Shown: positions 1 to 9,734, counted from the first letter of the stretch. The stretch: 62,027 nucleotides of DNA from Desulfuromonadaceae bacterium (GCA_028681335.1 JAQUIT010000022.1:1-62027), one strand, 5' to 3'. Translations and numbers: made by a program. Notes: generated by a model not told the origin, from the letters alone.

Positions 1-348
1 ATTCTGGCACCGGTCAACTGGGTTGCCAAAGCAGGGAGGGCTGTCACCAGCAAGTCCTCGGAATCTTCAGATACAGATAGAGGTAAGCAATTTGTCCTGT
101 CGCGAAAAGTTATGGATGACTTCAGCAACGACGGGAAATTCATGGAAGAGTTGCAAGCAGTGCAGAGCCGATTCCGTGCCCATGACTGGGGTGTTGTTTC
201 GCCAGTGCAACTACAGGCCAACAGCAGTTCCAATCGTGGCAAAGGATCTGTCGGTCGATATCCGACCGGAAGCAATGGATCAACAATCATCATCACGGAC
301 GAAGGGTCCGAATTCAAGGTGCGGTATGAGGATGAACCTGAGCAATAA
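1..348 (+). CDS. Hypothetical plasmid protein, 5' end outside the window
   Basis: The reading frame is open from the window edge to a stop at 348, so the start may lie outside. An internal ATG at 112 has no good ribosome site. The C-terminal part, with an HDWG motif followed by a QAN motif, vaguely resembles a small widespread family of plasmid proteins of unknown function; this is a weak recollection, not a proven match. It ends inside the start of traU, so it is probably translated just ahead of the transfer genes. No domain with a known activity can be seen. Confidence 0.45.
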   Translation: MLAPVNWVAKAGRAVTSKSSESSDTDRGKQFVLSRKVMDDFSNDGKFMEELQAVQSRFRAHDWGVVSPVQLQANSSSNRGKGSVGRYPTGSNGSTIIITDEGSEFKVRYEDEPEQ

Positions 349-1354
349 CATAACGATCATTACAATGGTCACGCTTTTTCTGACAGTACCGGTTGCCTAC
401 GGGGCAGGCGGTTCCTGCAAGGGAAAGGTGCTCAACCCGGTGACCGATATCTGCTGGCAGTGCATGTTCCCGGTGAAGATGGGGAGCGTCTCCTACGGCA
501 ATGGCGCCGAGCCGGCTCCAGGCAACATTACCTCGCCGGTCTGTGCCTGTCCGGACAGCAAAGGGATACTGATCCTTGGCGTGTCAACCGCGTTTTGGGA
601 GCATGCCCGTCTGATCGAGACGGTCAAGGACCCGTTCTGCTTCCCAGTCATGGGCACCGGCATGACCAACCCGAAGCCCGGCTTTTCATCCGGAGAGATC
701 CGCAGCAAGGAGTACGGCGATTCGGACTTTGCTTTCCAGCAGGCACATTACTTCTACTTCCCAGCCTGGTCGATCCTGAAGCTGTTCATGGATTTCCCCT
801 GCGCGGAGAACCGGGCGTTCGACCTGGCCTACATGACGGAAGTCGATCCCATGTGGAACGATGACAGCCTGTCCTTCATCATCAACCCGGAGGCGCTCCT
901 GTTCGGTAATCCGGTTTCGCAGTTGGCGTGCGTTGCCGACAGCGTGGCGGCAACTGTTACGTATCCGATTGATCCCCTGTTCTGGTGTATGGGGAGCTGG
1001 GGCTCTTTCTATCCCCTGTCAGGGAGCATGATCGAAAACAATCCCCTCAACGTCAATGCCGGGCTGGCGGCCCGGATGCTGTTCAAGCTCGGGCGAGAAA
1101 CGCTTCTCTATGATACCGGCATCAACCAGTGCGCCAGTGCCGGGGTCGTGACGCCGATTCTCGTCAAAAGCAATTACCGTCTCCAGATAGCTAGACCGGT
1201 ACGTGGCAACGACTGCATACCCATTGGCAGGCCCTCGCTGATCTGGGGAACGGCAAAGAACCCGCCTTTCGGGACTACCAACACGTCTCCTGACAATTTT
1301 CTCTGGTCACTGACACGAAGGAGGGTCTGTTGCGTCGGCTATGCACTCAATTGA
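326..1354 (+). CDS. traU: TraU, F-type conjugation protein
   Basis: TraU is a periplasmic protein needed for DNA transfer by F-type type IV secretion systems. The product from ATG 326 is 342 residues, close to the usual length of about 330. It starts with a signal peptide (hydrophobic stretch ending in VAYGA) and has many cysteines, with motifs such as CWQCMFP and CVAD typical of the family. ATG 326 was chosen over the longer open frame from 23 because it has an AAGG site six bases upstream and sits directly before the signal peptide. It overlaps the next gene, trbC, by 25 bases, as expected in a tra operon. Confidence 0.88.
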   Translation: MRMNLSNNITIITMVTLFLTVPVAYGAGGSCKGKVLNPVTDICWQCMFPVKMGSVSYGNGAEPAPGNITSPVCACPDSKGILILGVSTAFWEHARLIETVKDPFCFPVMGTGMTNPKPGFSSGEIRSKEYGDSDFAFQQAHYFYFPAWSILKLFMDFPCAENRAFDLAYMTEVDPMWNDDSLSFIINPEALLFGNPVSQLACVADSVAATVTYPIDPLFWCMGSWGSFYPLSGSMIENNPLNVNAGLAARMLFKLGRETLLYDTGINQCASAGVVTPILVKSNYRLQIARPVRGNDCIPIGRPSLIWGTAKNPPFGTTNTSPDNFLWSLTRRRVCCVGYALN

Positions 1355-2316
1355 TGTCCTGTTTATTTATCGCTGCACCCTGGGCTGTATCTGCTGCCGG
1401 TAATCCTGGATATATCACTACCCCCGATACCTGCTGCATCGTGGACAGGATCGTCGAGGATACGGTTTATCTCAATAAAGTGGGCACGTGTAGCGGTAAA
1501 CCCGGCAGAGCCTTCATCCAGACAAAGCTTAAAAAGGTGAAGGTTGTTGTGAATGGAACCGTGTGGAAGGAGACTGACGTGGAAGGAATGAGTGTGCCGG
1601 ATCTTGCCAATACCCTGGCCAAAGCCGACCAACTTGCAGAGCGATTGGCAATTCCCAAAAACCGCAATGACCGCGAAATGTCTGATTTGGCCGGAACGCT
1701 TGATTCCTACTACCACTCTGATGAATTTCAGTTGCGCGTATTGAGTGAGACAGAACGAATCAAGAAAGAAGTCTTTGGGGATAAGGTCACCGGCTACTAC
1801 GCAGATAAGGCCAAACAGGAAAGCAAAGGGAAACTCACCAACTCCGAGCGCATCTATGTTTTCGTTTCCTCGGCCATGCCGCTCCAGACGATCAGGAACT
1901 ATGCCGCTTCTGTGTCCCGCCTGGGAGACCCGAACGTCACCCTGGTCATGCGCGGGTTCGTAGATGGGATGACGAAAATCCAGCCGACCGTCAGCTTCAT
2001 CGCCTCAGTACTCCAACGTGACCAGTCGTGCCGCCCACAGGAAGGAGAATGCGAGATGGTACCGGCAAGCCTGGCAGTAGATCCCCTGTTGTTCCGGCGG
2101 TACCAGATTGACCGGGTACCCGCCGTGGTTTATGCCCGAGGGCTCAAAGCTGAGGATGCCGGCTTGAGTGAAGGTGATGCCAAGAACACCACTATTGCGG
2201 ATTACCATACGGCATACGGTGACGCCCGCCTGGAGTACCTGCTTGATCAGATCCAGAGGGAAACTGGATCGCAGTCCCTGGCCGCTTTGCTTTCCACTCC
2301 GGCAAACAAAAACTGA
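1330..2316 (+). CDS. trbC: TrbC-like F-type pilus assembly protein
   Basis: F-type TrbC is a periplasmic thioredoxin-fold protein that works with TraW in pilus assembly. The start is a TTG at 1330 with an AGGAGG site five bases upstream, inside the end of traU. A signal peptide follows (LFIAAPWAVSAAG). The family signature is in the second half: IYVFVSSAMP, then VMRGF, then VPAVVYA. The product has 328 residues, longer than F TrbC, and carries an extra N-terminal region with two adjacent cysteines. Some relatives are TraW-TrbC fusions, and the extra N-terminal part could be a TraW-like domain, but I could not confirm this. Confidence 0.8.
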   Translation: MRRLCTQLMSCLFIAAPWAVSAAGNPGYITTPDTCCIVDRIVEDTVYLNKVGTCSGKPGRAFIQTKLKKVKVVVNGTVWKETDVEGMSVPDLANTLAKADQLAERLAIPKNRNDREMSDLAGTLDSYYHSDEFQLRVLSETERIKKEVFGDKVTGYYADKAKQESKGKLTNSERIYVFVSSAMPLQTIRNYAASVSRLGDPNVTLVMRGFVDGMTKIQPTVSFIASVLQRDQSCRPQEGECEMVPASLAVDPLLFRRYQIDRVPAVVYARGLKAEDAGLSEGDAKNTTIADYHTAYGDARLEYLLDQIQRETGSQSLAALLSTPANKN

Positions 2317-2339
2317 AAAAGGAAAGAGGAAACATTCGC

Positions 2340-2732
2340 ATGAATGATGAAACCAGCATGGAGTCTAACATCTCTCAGGAATCGGAAAACAACAAGGATG
2401 CCGTTTCGGTACCCAAAGAGTATCCCAAAAAGCATCCCAAACAGCATCCAAGCCTTGTTTCCATGATAGCGATCTGTGTGGCGGTGTCTATTGGAGCATC
2501 TTTGGCAACCATAGTTGGCTATGACCGCTGGTTCGCCCAGAAGGTAGTTGCAGTGGATATTAAGGGGTACATCGCTCAGCAGCGGGACAACTATCTGGCC
2601 GGCAAACTGAACGATGACGAATTGAAGAAGAGTTTCGACCGACTGGAAACCGTCATCACGGCAATTCCAAAGAACCGGGTGATCATCATGGGTGACGCGG
2701 TGGTACGCAATGCCGAAACCGTTAAACCTTGA
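2340..2732 (+). CDS. TrbI-like inner-membrane protein (F-type)
   Basis: The 130-residue product has a charged cytoplasmic N-terminus, one membrane span at about residues 40-60, then a periplasmic part. The pattern VVAVDIKGYI, then a helical stretch, then RVIIMGDAVV matches what I recall of F-type TrbI (about 128 residues, affecting pilus retraction). Its place between trbC and the S26 peptidase gene supports a transfer role. It has a GGAAAGAGGA ribosome site before ATG 2340. Confidence 0.6.
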   Translation: MNDETSMESNISQESENNKDAVSVPKEYPKKHPKQHPSLVSMIAICVAVSIGASLATIVGYDRWFAQKVVAVDIKGYIAQQRDNYLAGKLNDDELKKSFDRLETVITAIPKNRVIIMGDAVVRNAETVKP

Positions 2733-3204
2733 TTTCCATAACTGGCGGCTCTGGCTGGCTATCACTTGCCTGATAGTTGCGGGAACCCTGATCCCCTACA
2801 AGTTCAGTGTCACTCTCACGCCTTCTCTTAAGCACCGGATCTACTGGCTCACGCGCAACCCGGACAAGGTGGTGAGAGGTGATTACGTACTGTTTCACCA
2901 TAAGGAATTTGCGGCCAAGGTTGGTATGAAAAAGTCGGAGGAGATGCTGAAGGTCATCGGCTGCAACGAAGGGGATCAGCTCACCGTCGATGCGGAGAAG
3001 AAGTTCTACTGCAACGGCGAGTATTTGGTGCGTGCCAAAGACATCTCACTGAAGGGGGAACCACTGCAGCACTTCGTCTTCAATGGTCAAATCCCCAAGG
3101 GAGTCATGTTCGTCATGGGACAACACAAGGACAGCTACGACTCCCGCTATTTCGGTTTCGTGGACAAGAACCGCATCCTGGCGAAAGCCTACCCGATCTT
3201 TTGA
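2710..3204 (+). CDS. TraF-like S26 signal peptidase of the conjugation system
   Basis: This is an S26-family peptidase of the TraF/TrhF type, which matures the pilin or another transfer protein in the periplasm. One membrane span lies near the N-terminus (LAITCLIVAGTLI). The Ser in SLKHRIYWL is the likely nucleophile and the Lys region KKSEEMLKVIGC the likely general base. The end HKDSYDSRYFG is typical of the family. ATG 2710 overlaps trbI; a GTG at 2692 would add six residues and cannot be excluded. It should not be confused with the thioredoxin-like TraF at 53.8-54.7 kb. Confidence 0.82.
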   Translation: MPKPLNLDFHNWRLWLAITCLIVAGTLIPYKFSVTLTPSLKHRIYWLTRNPDKVVRGDYVLFHHKEFAAKVGMKKSEEMLKVIGCNEGDQLTVDAEKKFYCNGEYLVRAKDISLKGEPLQHFVFNGQIPKGVMFVMGQHKDSYDSRYFGFVDKNRILAKAYPIF

Positions 3205-3214
3205 GAGGAATTCC

Positions 3215-3466
3215 GTGCCCATTGAGAAACTCAATCCCCTGCATTATATGGGGCAGGCTGCGTATACCGGCTTCTGGCAGAAACTCTTCGCGACGCTGCT
3301 CTACGGTTTCTGGGGGCGATTTTTCTTCGTTGCACTTGTCGTCTCGGCCTTCTGGGTAGGAGTCCGACAGCGTAATCCTACCCTGGCTGCCATCTGCCTG
3401 CTGCTGGCGGCAATCGTCGCCTATGGCGGCGGGATCATGAACCTGATCAGATCGTTCACGGGATAG
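3215..3466 (+). CDS. Small two-span membrane protein in the tra operon
   Basis: The start is GTG 3215 with GAGAGGAA eight bases upstream; the longer frame from 3083 runs inside the peptidase gene and is not credible. The product has 83 residues with two hydrophobic segments (FFFVALVVSAFWVGV and AAICLLLAAIVAY). I do not recognise a family. It lies 10 bases after the peptidase gene and 8 bases before the next gene, so it is part of the transfer operon and probably an inner-membrane accessory protein. Confidence 0.65.
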   Translation: MPIEKLNPLHYMGQAAYTGFWQKLFATLLYGFWGRFFFVALVVSAFWVGVRQRNPTLAAICLLLAAIVAYGGGIMNLIRSFTG

Positions 3467-3474
3467 GAGAGAAC

Positions 3475-4215
3475 GTGTCGAAGGATAGCAACAGCACTCC
3501 GGATATCATGCCGGTACCACCAAGCAATGAGATCCACCCGCGAGGGCTCCTGGAGGCAATTTCGTACATCGATCAGAACTTCGCCAACGAACTGGGAGGC
3601 TGCATGATCAAGTCCCGCTTCCTGACTACTAAGCAGAGGCTTGAATTCATGGAAGTGGGATTCAGGAGTTCCTTTGCCTCGGGTATTGTTTCGGCATTCC
3701 TGACTCCTGTTGCCATAGGGGTGATCGAACAGTACATCCCCATGTTCGGTGATCCGTCGCCGACCTTCTTTGACAAGTTCAGCGCCTTCCTGTTGGCGCT
3801 GGGGTTCTCGTTGGGCTACGCCATCTTCATGGCGAAGGCCTCCACGTGCTTCATCGGCGAGTACACACGTGCCATGGTGCTAAACCTCCTGGGCGGAATG
3901 ATCTTCGGGGCCATCGTCAAGGCGGTTGTGGCCTTCATTGCTTTCCATTTCCTCTATTTCAAGATCTTCACCGACAAGAACGTGGTGTGGGCAGTGACCA
4001 AGCTCTACTACACCAAGACCTCTCAAAGCACCGTTTACTCAATATATAACTGGGTCCAGGGATTCAAGGGGATCTTCCTTATTTCCGCCTACTTTGTTCT
4101 GATTTCCACGGCGGTGTTCATCATCATTCCCATTATCGCCATGCTGTTCGCATGGAGGCGCAACCTTAAATTGATTGATGCAGGAGTAGTACATGTCGAT
4201 ACGGACAGTATCTAG
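3475..4215 (+). CDS. Membrane protein of unknown function in the tra operon
   Basis: The 246-residue product starts at GTG 3475 with AGGAGAGAAC just upstream. It has at least four hydrophobic segments (around residues 60-85, 100-120, 135-165 and 200-230) and no recognised domain. It overlaps the start of traG by 23 bases, so translation is probably coupled. A role in the mating channel or in its assembly is inferred from position only. Confidence 0.65.
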   Translation: MSKDSNSTPDIMPVPPSNEIHPRGLLEAISYIDQNFANELGGCMIKSRFLTTKQRLEFMEVGFRSSFASGIVSAFLTPVAIGVIEQYIPMFGDPSPTFFDKFSAFLLALGFSLGYAIFMAKASTCFIGEYTRAMVLNLLGGMIFGAIVKAVVAFIAFHFLYFKIFTDKNVVWAVTKLYYTKTSQSTVYSIYNWVQGFKGIFLISAYFVLISTAVFIIIPIIAMLFAWRRNLKLIDAGVVHVDTDSI

Positions 4216-7200
4216 GCTCGTTCTTACGGCACTCTTGGTGCTCATCCCAACCATGGCTTTGGCTCTGGACATGGAGTTTTACGTCTGGGGAGGCCACGAT
4301 GCCGTCGTGAATGCCTTCGGTAAGCTGGCACTGATCTTCGGCGATAACGCTTACAAGTCGCTCTATTTCGTGGTCATCACCGCCGGGCTCTTCTTTGGCG
4401 GGGTGACGGTCTTTGCCAAGTCGCTGGGAACAGCCAACGGCTCCGTCATGACCTGGATTGTGCCGACTTTGATCGGCGTCATGGTCTATCTCGCCTTGGT
4501 CGTCCCCAAAGGGACTATCCATGTCTATGATCCGGTCTTCAATAAGAACCAGGCTGTGGGCGGAATACCTGACGGCGTTGTGGCAGTGGCCGGTATTTTG
4601 AACAAGATCGAGCGGGGTCTGGTGGATATCGTCACTACTGCCGGAGATCCCCTGAATTACCAGACGCAGGCCGGTGGAAAAGGATTCCTGGGGCTCGCTC
4701 AACTGACCAGTATTCCCCTGTCAGCAGTGGACAGCAATCTGGACGCTTCTATGCGGAGATACGTCAAGGATTGTGTTTCCTACGCACTGATGAATCCCAA
4801 TGCCAACCTTACGGTGGATGAATTGCGCAAGACTACCACCAACTTTGTTGGCTCCCTGGACAAGGCTGTCAACCCGGCCATCTGGACGGTCTACTTCAAT
4901 GCCGCCAACCCGCAGGGCCAGGCGCTTACCTGTACTGACTCCTGGACCAACATCAAGGATGCGCTCACCCCGGCCAATCTGGGGAAGAATATCGAATCGG
5001 TTTGCGCCAATCTTGGTTACGACGTTACTGATGCCGCTGCCCTGACCCAATGCAAGACGGTGCTGAACAACGTGAACGCCGGGACCGGTCTCGGAGCGGC
5101 GAGCATTGATGACTTCCTGAAACAGGCATACGTCTCCCAGAGGCTGGAGGAGATTTTCCGCAGTGGCAACGCATCCGGCGCCACCAACTATCAGTTTCTG
5201 CTCAACGCCTCTGGGGCTATGAAATCAGCCAACGAATGGCTGCCGATCCTGAAGGCGGCGCTAACCGCCATTGCGGTGGGGCTGCTGCCGTTCCTGGCAC
5301 TCTTCATCCCAACACCTCTGATCGGCAAAGCTGTGGGAATCATCGCTGGCTTTTTCATCTGGCTCACTGCCTGGGGTGTCACCGATGCCATTGTTCATCA
5401 GTTTGCCGTCGACTACGCCAATCAGGCTTACGAGATGGTGCGGCAGAACAAGCTCGGCATGGATGCGCTCTACTTCTTCCCCGATCAAACGGTGAAGATC
5501 CTTGGGATGTTTGGCACACTCCGGATGAGTGGGATGATGCTGGCTACAGTTATCACCGGGATGTTGATTCGGTTCGGCGGGCACGCTATGTCAATGATGG
5601 CCGGGGGGATGGTCAATCAGGTGCAGTCGGCAGGTACCCGGGCGGCACATGAGGTGGAAGATCCAGCCGGTAGAGCATCAGCCATGCAGCGCAACGTGAC
5701 AGCCATGCCGACGCAGGCATGGAGTAACGAGCACAGCTTCCAGGCGAGACAGGCGCAATCGCTGGTCGGGATGTCGGCCAAGACAACTGCATCGAGTGAT
5801 ATGATCCGGGACTTCGGGATGGATTTTTCGAGCAGAATATCTGCTGATAGCGAGATTGGCAGATCAATCGGTTTCGGTGGTAGCGGCAGGGCCATGCGGG
5901 AAGGCGGTCTGTCCTCTGCCTACGAATTGAAATCATTTGATGGCCGGTTGGGACTCGACAAGTCGGCTGCGACCAAGGATGTTGTTTCAGGCAGCTATGG
6001 TGGCGACACTCTGGCATTTGCCAAGATGGGAGTTGCCAATGACCGGGCCTTGGCAAATGTCTTTGGGTCCGGTGAAAACTACTCAAACTTCCTGACTGCC
6101 AACATGGACAAGAGTGTTGGGCAATTGCAGGGGGAAATGGGTGCTTATGCCGCTGCCAGGTCATTGGGTTTCAGCGGAAACTGGCGAGATTTTCATGCCA
6201 TGCGTTCTGAGGTTACGGCCCTTGGGGATTTTGCCAATGCCGATGCGGTGAACAAGATTGCCAATAAATACGGGATCTCTTCCGGACAGCTCATGCAGAT
6301 GAATGCCCAGTTCCAGCAAAGCAAGCATGCTTCAGAGGTAACCGGGCTATCAAATCAAATGGGAGGACCGGTTGCTGCCGGCACAGAGGCTGGTCATGTT
6401 TTGGCAACGGAAACCGGTGGCAAGATCCAGGGAATTTATGCAGGTGGTGGCTACGAGAACTACCAGCAGCTCACCAGCAATGATGTTTCAGGGAGGATCG
6501 CCCGCAATCAACTTGTTCATGCTGCAGCGGACCAGATGGTTGGCCGGATTGCTCCGCAACTCCAGAACGATCCGGAGATGTACCAGAACGGTCATCTGAC
6601 CGAACGGGGCTTTGCCGAGATGCAGAAGGCAATGGAGGGTCAAAACATCAACTTCACAACAGCCGACGGCAAAAGTGCTGTCAATGTCGGCATGGATGGC
6701 GGGATCGTCAATTCATCTAATTCAGGTACCGTTGCCAAGGGAGACAAGGGGCAGGCTTTTGAAATGCAGAAGCAGCTCCGTGCTGCCGGATTCCAAAGTG
6801 CCGCCGCCCATGTCGCCAAACTGTCTGGCCAGGCCTTCGACTACAAGGCAGATTACGACCGGAACGGCAATCTCGCGTCGTTTGCTATTGATCAAGGTGG
6901 TCGGGTGCAGAAGTTCGATCTTGGCCAGAGCAAGAGCGGAACTGATATCGAGCGCCTGGACCGGAACGTGTCGACCACAGACAAGGGGCTGCGCAAAACA
7001 GTTGGTGATTTTATCAAGACCGGCTACGAAAACCAGTCACTGAATGTCTCACGGAAAACCGGCAGCTACATGATCCAGGCTGGTGGCAAACAGATGATGG
7101 TCAATGGGGACTGGTATTACGCCAAGAATGAGAAAACCGGCAATATGGAGGTAGTCGGCGGTTCATTCTCCAACGGGCTTGACGGTAATGTCCTTATGTA

Positions 7201-7807
7201 CGCCAAGGACAAGGATGGCAACCTGCACTACTCCCAGGTTCAGGGAAAGATGGACAAGAGCGGGAATCTTATTGCCGGGCAGCGTTCCGAAATCACAGAG
7301 GATCAGTTTGTTCAGTCGTCACAGCAGGGAGCGGCGGTTGTCAGTACCAGGTCTGGTGGTGGAATTACCGGGAGTGTCCGTGCCGATGGCGGGGTCAAGG
7401 CGGATTATTCGAGTTCGCAGGTGGTTGGGACGAGGGTTGAATCCAAGCAGAATCTGGCTGGGAGTGCAGCTACTCAGGAATTCAGAGAAGGCCGCTCTAT
7501 TGATGCCGGTGCTGCTGCTACGACGATTGCTGTTGGACAAGGAGCGCTGCATGAGACGGCGGGGCTGGTAAATGATGCATCTGCTGTCGTCAGACCTAAT
7601 ATGACATTGAAACAAAACCGTGAGAACAGGATGGAGAAAGTTCAGCGGGCAGAAGAAACGGCTAGAAGAGATTCTGCACGTGCGGCAATGGATAAATCAC
7701 AGGAAGTACACCAGAGCCTTCAGAGAACCAGCAAAATACTCCAACATCAGGGTAAATCATCCAATTTGCCAACAGGACCTGGGGCACCACTCAAAAAAGG
7801 ACGATAA
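4193..7807 (+). CDS. traG: TraG, mating-pair stabilisation protein (F-type)
   Basis: TraG of F-type systems is a large inner-membrane protein for pilus assembly (N-terminal half) and mating-pair stabilisation (C-terminal half). The 1204-residue product starts with a signal-like segment (LVLTALLVLIPTMALAL). Several membrane spans follow to about residue 480, including AVGLLPFLALFIPTPLIG and FFIWLTAWGVTDAIVHQFA, the latter typical of the TraG_N family. The last 700 residues are soluble, rich in Gly, Ser and Gln, with a charged helical end. The start codon ATG 4193 has a GCAGGAGTAG site and overlaps the previous gene. It is the last recognised gene of this transfer operon. Confidence 0.88.
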   Translation: MSIRTVSRLVLTALLVLIPTMALALDMEFYVWGGHDAVVNAFGKLALIFGDNAYKSLYFVVITAGLFFGGVTVFAKSLGTANGSVMTWIVPTLIGVMVYLALVVPKGTIHVYDPVFNKNQAVGGIPDGVVAVAGILNKIERGLVDIVTTAGDPLNYQTQAGGKGFLGLAQLTSIPLSAVDSNLDASMRRYVKDCVSYALMNPNANLTVDELRKTTTNFVGSLDKAVNPAIWTVYFNAANPQGQALTCTDSWTNIKDALTPANLGKNIESVCANLGYDVTDAAALTQCKTVLNNVNAGTGLGAASIDDFLKQAYVSQRLEEIFRSGNASGATNYQFLLNASGAMKSANEWLPILKAALTAIAVGLLPFLALFIPTPLIGKAVGIIAGFFIWLTAWGVTDAIVHQFAVDYANQAYEMVRQNKLGMDALYFFPDQTVKILGMFGTLRMSGMMLATVITGMLIRFGGHAMSMMAGGMVNQVQSAGTRAAHEVEDPAGRASAMQRNVTAMPTQAWSNEHSFQARQAQSLVGMSAKTTASSDMIRDFGMDFSSRISADSEIGRSIGFGGSGRAMREGGLSSAYELKSFDGRLGLDKSAATKDVVSGSYGGDTLAFAKMGVANDRALANVFGSGENYSNFLTANMDKSVGQLQGEMGAYAAARSLGFSGNWRDFHAMRSEVTALGDFANADAVNKIANKYGISSGQLMQMNAQFQQSKHASEVTGLSNQMGGPVAAGTEAGHVLATETGGKIQGIYAGGGYENYQQLTSNDVSGRIARNQLVHAAADQMVGRIAPQLQNDPEMYQNGHLTERGFAEMQKAMEGQNINFTTADGKSAVNVGMDGGIVNSSNSGTVAKGDKGQAFEMQKQLRAAGFQSAAAHVAKLSGQAFDYKADYDRNGNLASFAIDQGGRVQKFDLGQSKSGTDIERLDRNVSTTDKGLRKTVGDFIKTGYENQSLNVSRKTGSYMIQAGGKQMMVNGDWYYAKNEKTGNMEVVGGSFSNGLDGNVLMYAKDKDGNLHYSQVQGKMDKSGNLIAGQRSEITEDQFVQSSQQGAAVVSTRSGGGITGSVRADGGVKADYSSSQVVGTRVESKQNLAGSAATQEFREGRSIDAGAAATTIAVGQGALHETAGLVNDASAVVRPNMTLKQNRENRMEKVQRAEETARRDSARAAMDKSQEVHQSLQRTSKILQHQGKSSNLPTGPGAPLKKGR

Positions 7808-8125
7808 ATGATCTCGAACAAAATTCTATTGATTCAAGATGGACTTATAATCATAACCTCCGAATTATTTTCATTACCATCTTTAATTGTAAATGACGAC
7901 ATAGACCTTTCAGTGGCAGATTACGGTGCTAAACTGACTGTAATAGGTCGTGACTTTGCTATTCCTTGCTCGGCATTAACACATTTTGAACAGATCTATG
8001 AAGCGAATATCTATTTTTACGCAGAGCAGCCTTATGAGTTGGTAGCAGAGTTCATTGGGTGTTTAAATCTGAATAGGGATGAGATATTGAAAATAAAAGG
8101 GGCGTATGAGTTTTCCATTTATTGA
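7808..8125 (+). CDS. Hypothetical protein directly after traG
   Basis: The start ATG follows the traG stop codon without a gap. The 105-residue product has no recognised domain and no clear membrane span. Base composition changes here to AT-rich, unlike traG. In F, genes after traG encode exclusion proteins, but nothing in this sequence shows that. It may mark the left edge of the AT-rich defence island. Confidence 0.5.
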   Translation: MISNKILLIQDGLIIITSELFSLPSLIVNDDIDLSVADYGAKLTVIGRDFAIPCSALTHFEQIYEANIYFYAEQPYELVAEFIGCLNLNRDEILKIKGAYEFSIY

Positions 8126-8460
8126 TCATTTTCATAAAAATGATTGTAGGTTACAGTTCTCCATTCATTTTCATCTCTGATCATATCCTCCGTTATAATC
8201 GGTCTACTGTCTGTGCTCGTGTAACCGTATTTCAATAGTTGTAAAAACGGAAGCCCTCTTAAAAATCCCGCATATAGTCGTGTCGGCACACGGTCTATGC
8301 AAATGTAGAAAAACCCCAATACCGTTATGCCAACTACCCAGAACCATAAAGTATTTAAAAAAATTATTCCTATAACAGTTCCAGATGCTATGGCTGGTAC
8401 GAAGCTCAAAATAGCTGAAATAAAAATACCTTTAAAATTTAGCTTATTATTCGTAATCAT
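8119..8460 (-). CDS. Small membrane protein next to sspA
   Basis: The 113-residue product starts at ATG 8460 with a GGGGGG run eight bases upstream; a TTG-initiated longer frame from 8478 is less likely. It has two to three hydrophobic segments (AILSFVPAIASGTVIGIIFL and WFWVVGITVLGFFYI). It overlaps the end of sspA and would be co-transcribed with it. It is not part of the core Ssp set as I know it. It converges on the gene ending at 8125 with a seven-base overlap. Confidence 0.5.
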   Translation of the reverse strand: MITNNKLNFKGIFISAILSFVPAIASGTVIGIIFLNTLWFWVVGITVLGFFYICIDRVPTRLYAGFLRGLPFLQLLKYGYTSTDSRPIITEDMIRDENEWRTVTYNHFYENDQ

Positions 8461-8474
8461 ATGATTATCCCCCC

Positions 8475-9632
8475 TCAAACTGCCATATTGGCAGCATCAG
8501 CAATCATTGATGCCGCCAACATAATTTCATCCCTGCTCGTAAACCTTCCTACGCTTATTCGGACGCATGATTCAGCATCTCGGCGGTCAAGACAAATAGC
8601 CTTTAGGACGTGTGAAGCTCCGGTAACGCCAGAAGTGCAGGCAGAGCCAGTCGAGATAGCGATATTTGGCTGCAAAAACCCTATCAACTGATGTGAATCA
8701 ACATCTGGAAACATTATATTCAGATTCCCCGAATGTCTATTGGAGAATTGAGGGCCAATAAGCCGAATATTGGGTAATTTGCGAACTAACTCATCATAAA
8801 GTAAATTGCGCAATTCTTTAGTTGTTTTACTTTCTTCTATACTGCTATCGCTCAAAATAGATGCTGAGAATCCCATACCAACGCACAATGGTACAGGGAG
8901 AGTCCCCGGACGAAGTGATTGCTCTTGGTCACCACCAAACAAAATTGGCTTCATATTCTTTGTGTGGCCTCTTTTTATGTATAAAGCTCCTATACCTTTC
9001 GGCCCGTACATTTTATGCGCTGACATACTTATTAGGTCTATTTCTATATCACTTACATCTATATTTACTGTCGGAAATGCTTGAGCAGCATCTGTATGGA
9101 AAAAAGCTCCATGTGATTTGATCAATCCAGACAGCAACGATAAGTCCTGTACCGTCCCAATTTCATTGTTGACGGCCATGATTGATACAAGACCTACATC
9201 TCCTTTATTAAGTTCATCGACCATCCAATTAACATTTACTGAGCCATTATTATCTACTGGTATAAATCCGACCGTACAGTCTTCATTTAAAAGGGAATTC
9301 GCAGCATTCAATATACATTTATGTTCAATTTTGCTTACAAGTATTCGTCTTTTACCTACAGGGAGAGCCTTGCCTATGCCTAAGATGGCGATGTTATTTG
9401 CTTCAGTTGCCCCTGAGGTAAATATGATTTCATCGTTATCAGCACCAATAAGTGACGCAATTTCTCCCCGCGCAATTTCTACGCTTTCATGTGCCTTCCA
9501 TCCCCAAGCATGATCTGACGAGTGTGGGTTACCGAACGATTCCATGAAATATGGAAGCATTGCTTGCAATACCCTCGGGTCCACGGGAGTCGATGCTTGA
9601 TTGTCAAGATATATACTCTCTTGGAGGGACAT
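8475..9632 (-). CDS. sspA: SspA-like cysteine desulfurase for DNA phosphorothioation
   Basis: This PLP enzyme takes sulfur from cysteine; in Ssp and Dnd systems it feeds sulfur to the DNA backbone. The 385-residue product is a full-length NifS/IscS-type desulfurase: FTSGATEANN near residue 71, the PLP lysine K207 in SAHKMYGPKG, and the catalytic C332 in GSACTSG. It is transcribed away from sspBCD. The neighbours (DUF4007 protein, ATPase, PAPS-reductase-like protein) assign it to phosphorothioation rather than general Fe-S work. A TATAAT box lies at 9660-9665 on the minus strand; the -35 region is poor. Confidence 0.87.
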   Translation of the reverse strand: MSLQESIYLDNQASTPVDPRVLQAMLPYFMESFGNPHSSDHAWGWKAHESVEIARGEIASLIGADNDEIIFTSGATEANNIAILGIGKALPVGKRRILVSKIEHKCILNAANSLLNEDCTVGFIPVDNNGSVNVNWMVDELNKGDVGLVSIMAVNNEIGTVQDLSLLSGLIKSHGAFFHTDAAQAFPTVNIDVSDIEIDLISMSAHKMYGPKGIGALYIKRGHTKNMKPILFGGDQEQSLRPGTLPVPLCVGMGFSASILSDSSIEESKTTKELRNLLYDELVRKLPNIRLIGPQFSNRHSGNLNIMFPDVDSHQLIGFLQPNIAISTGSACTSGVTGASHVLKAICLDRRDAESCVRISVGRFTSRDEIMLAASMIADAANMAV

Positions 9633-9702
9633 AATTTACTCCATGACTAATTAGATAAAATTATAATACGTGTACTTGTGTCTGGATAGGTTGTCCAGTT
9701 AG

Positions 9703-9731
9703 TTGACTATACACCGTTTCTCATATATTGT
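9703..9731 (+). promoter_or_regulatory. Promoter for sspBCD
   Basis: TTGACT at 9703-9708 and TATTGT at 9726-9731 are separated by 17 bases. This is a good sigma-70 type promoter 35 bases before the chosen sspB start. Confidence 0.6.
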
Positions 9732-9734
9732 GCA

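Noticed and set aside
2692..3204. F-type TraF (thioredoxin-like) for the left-hand TraF
   Set aside because: It has S26 peptidase features. The thioredoxin-like TraF is encoded at 53829-54668.
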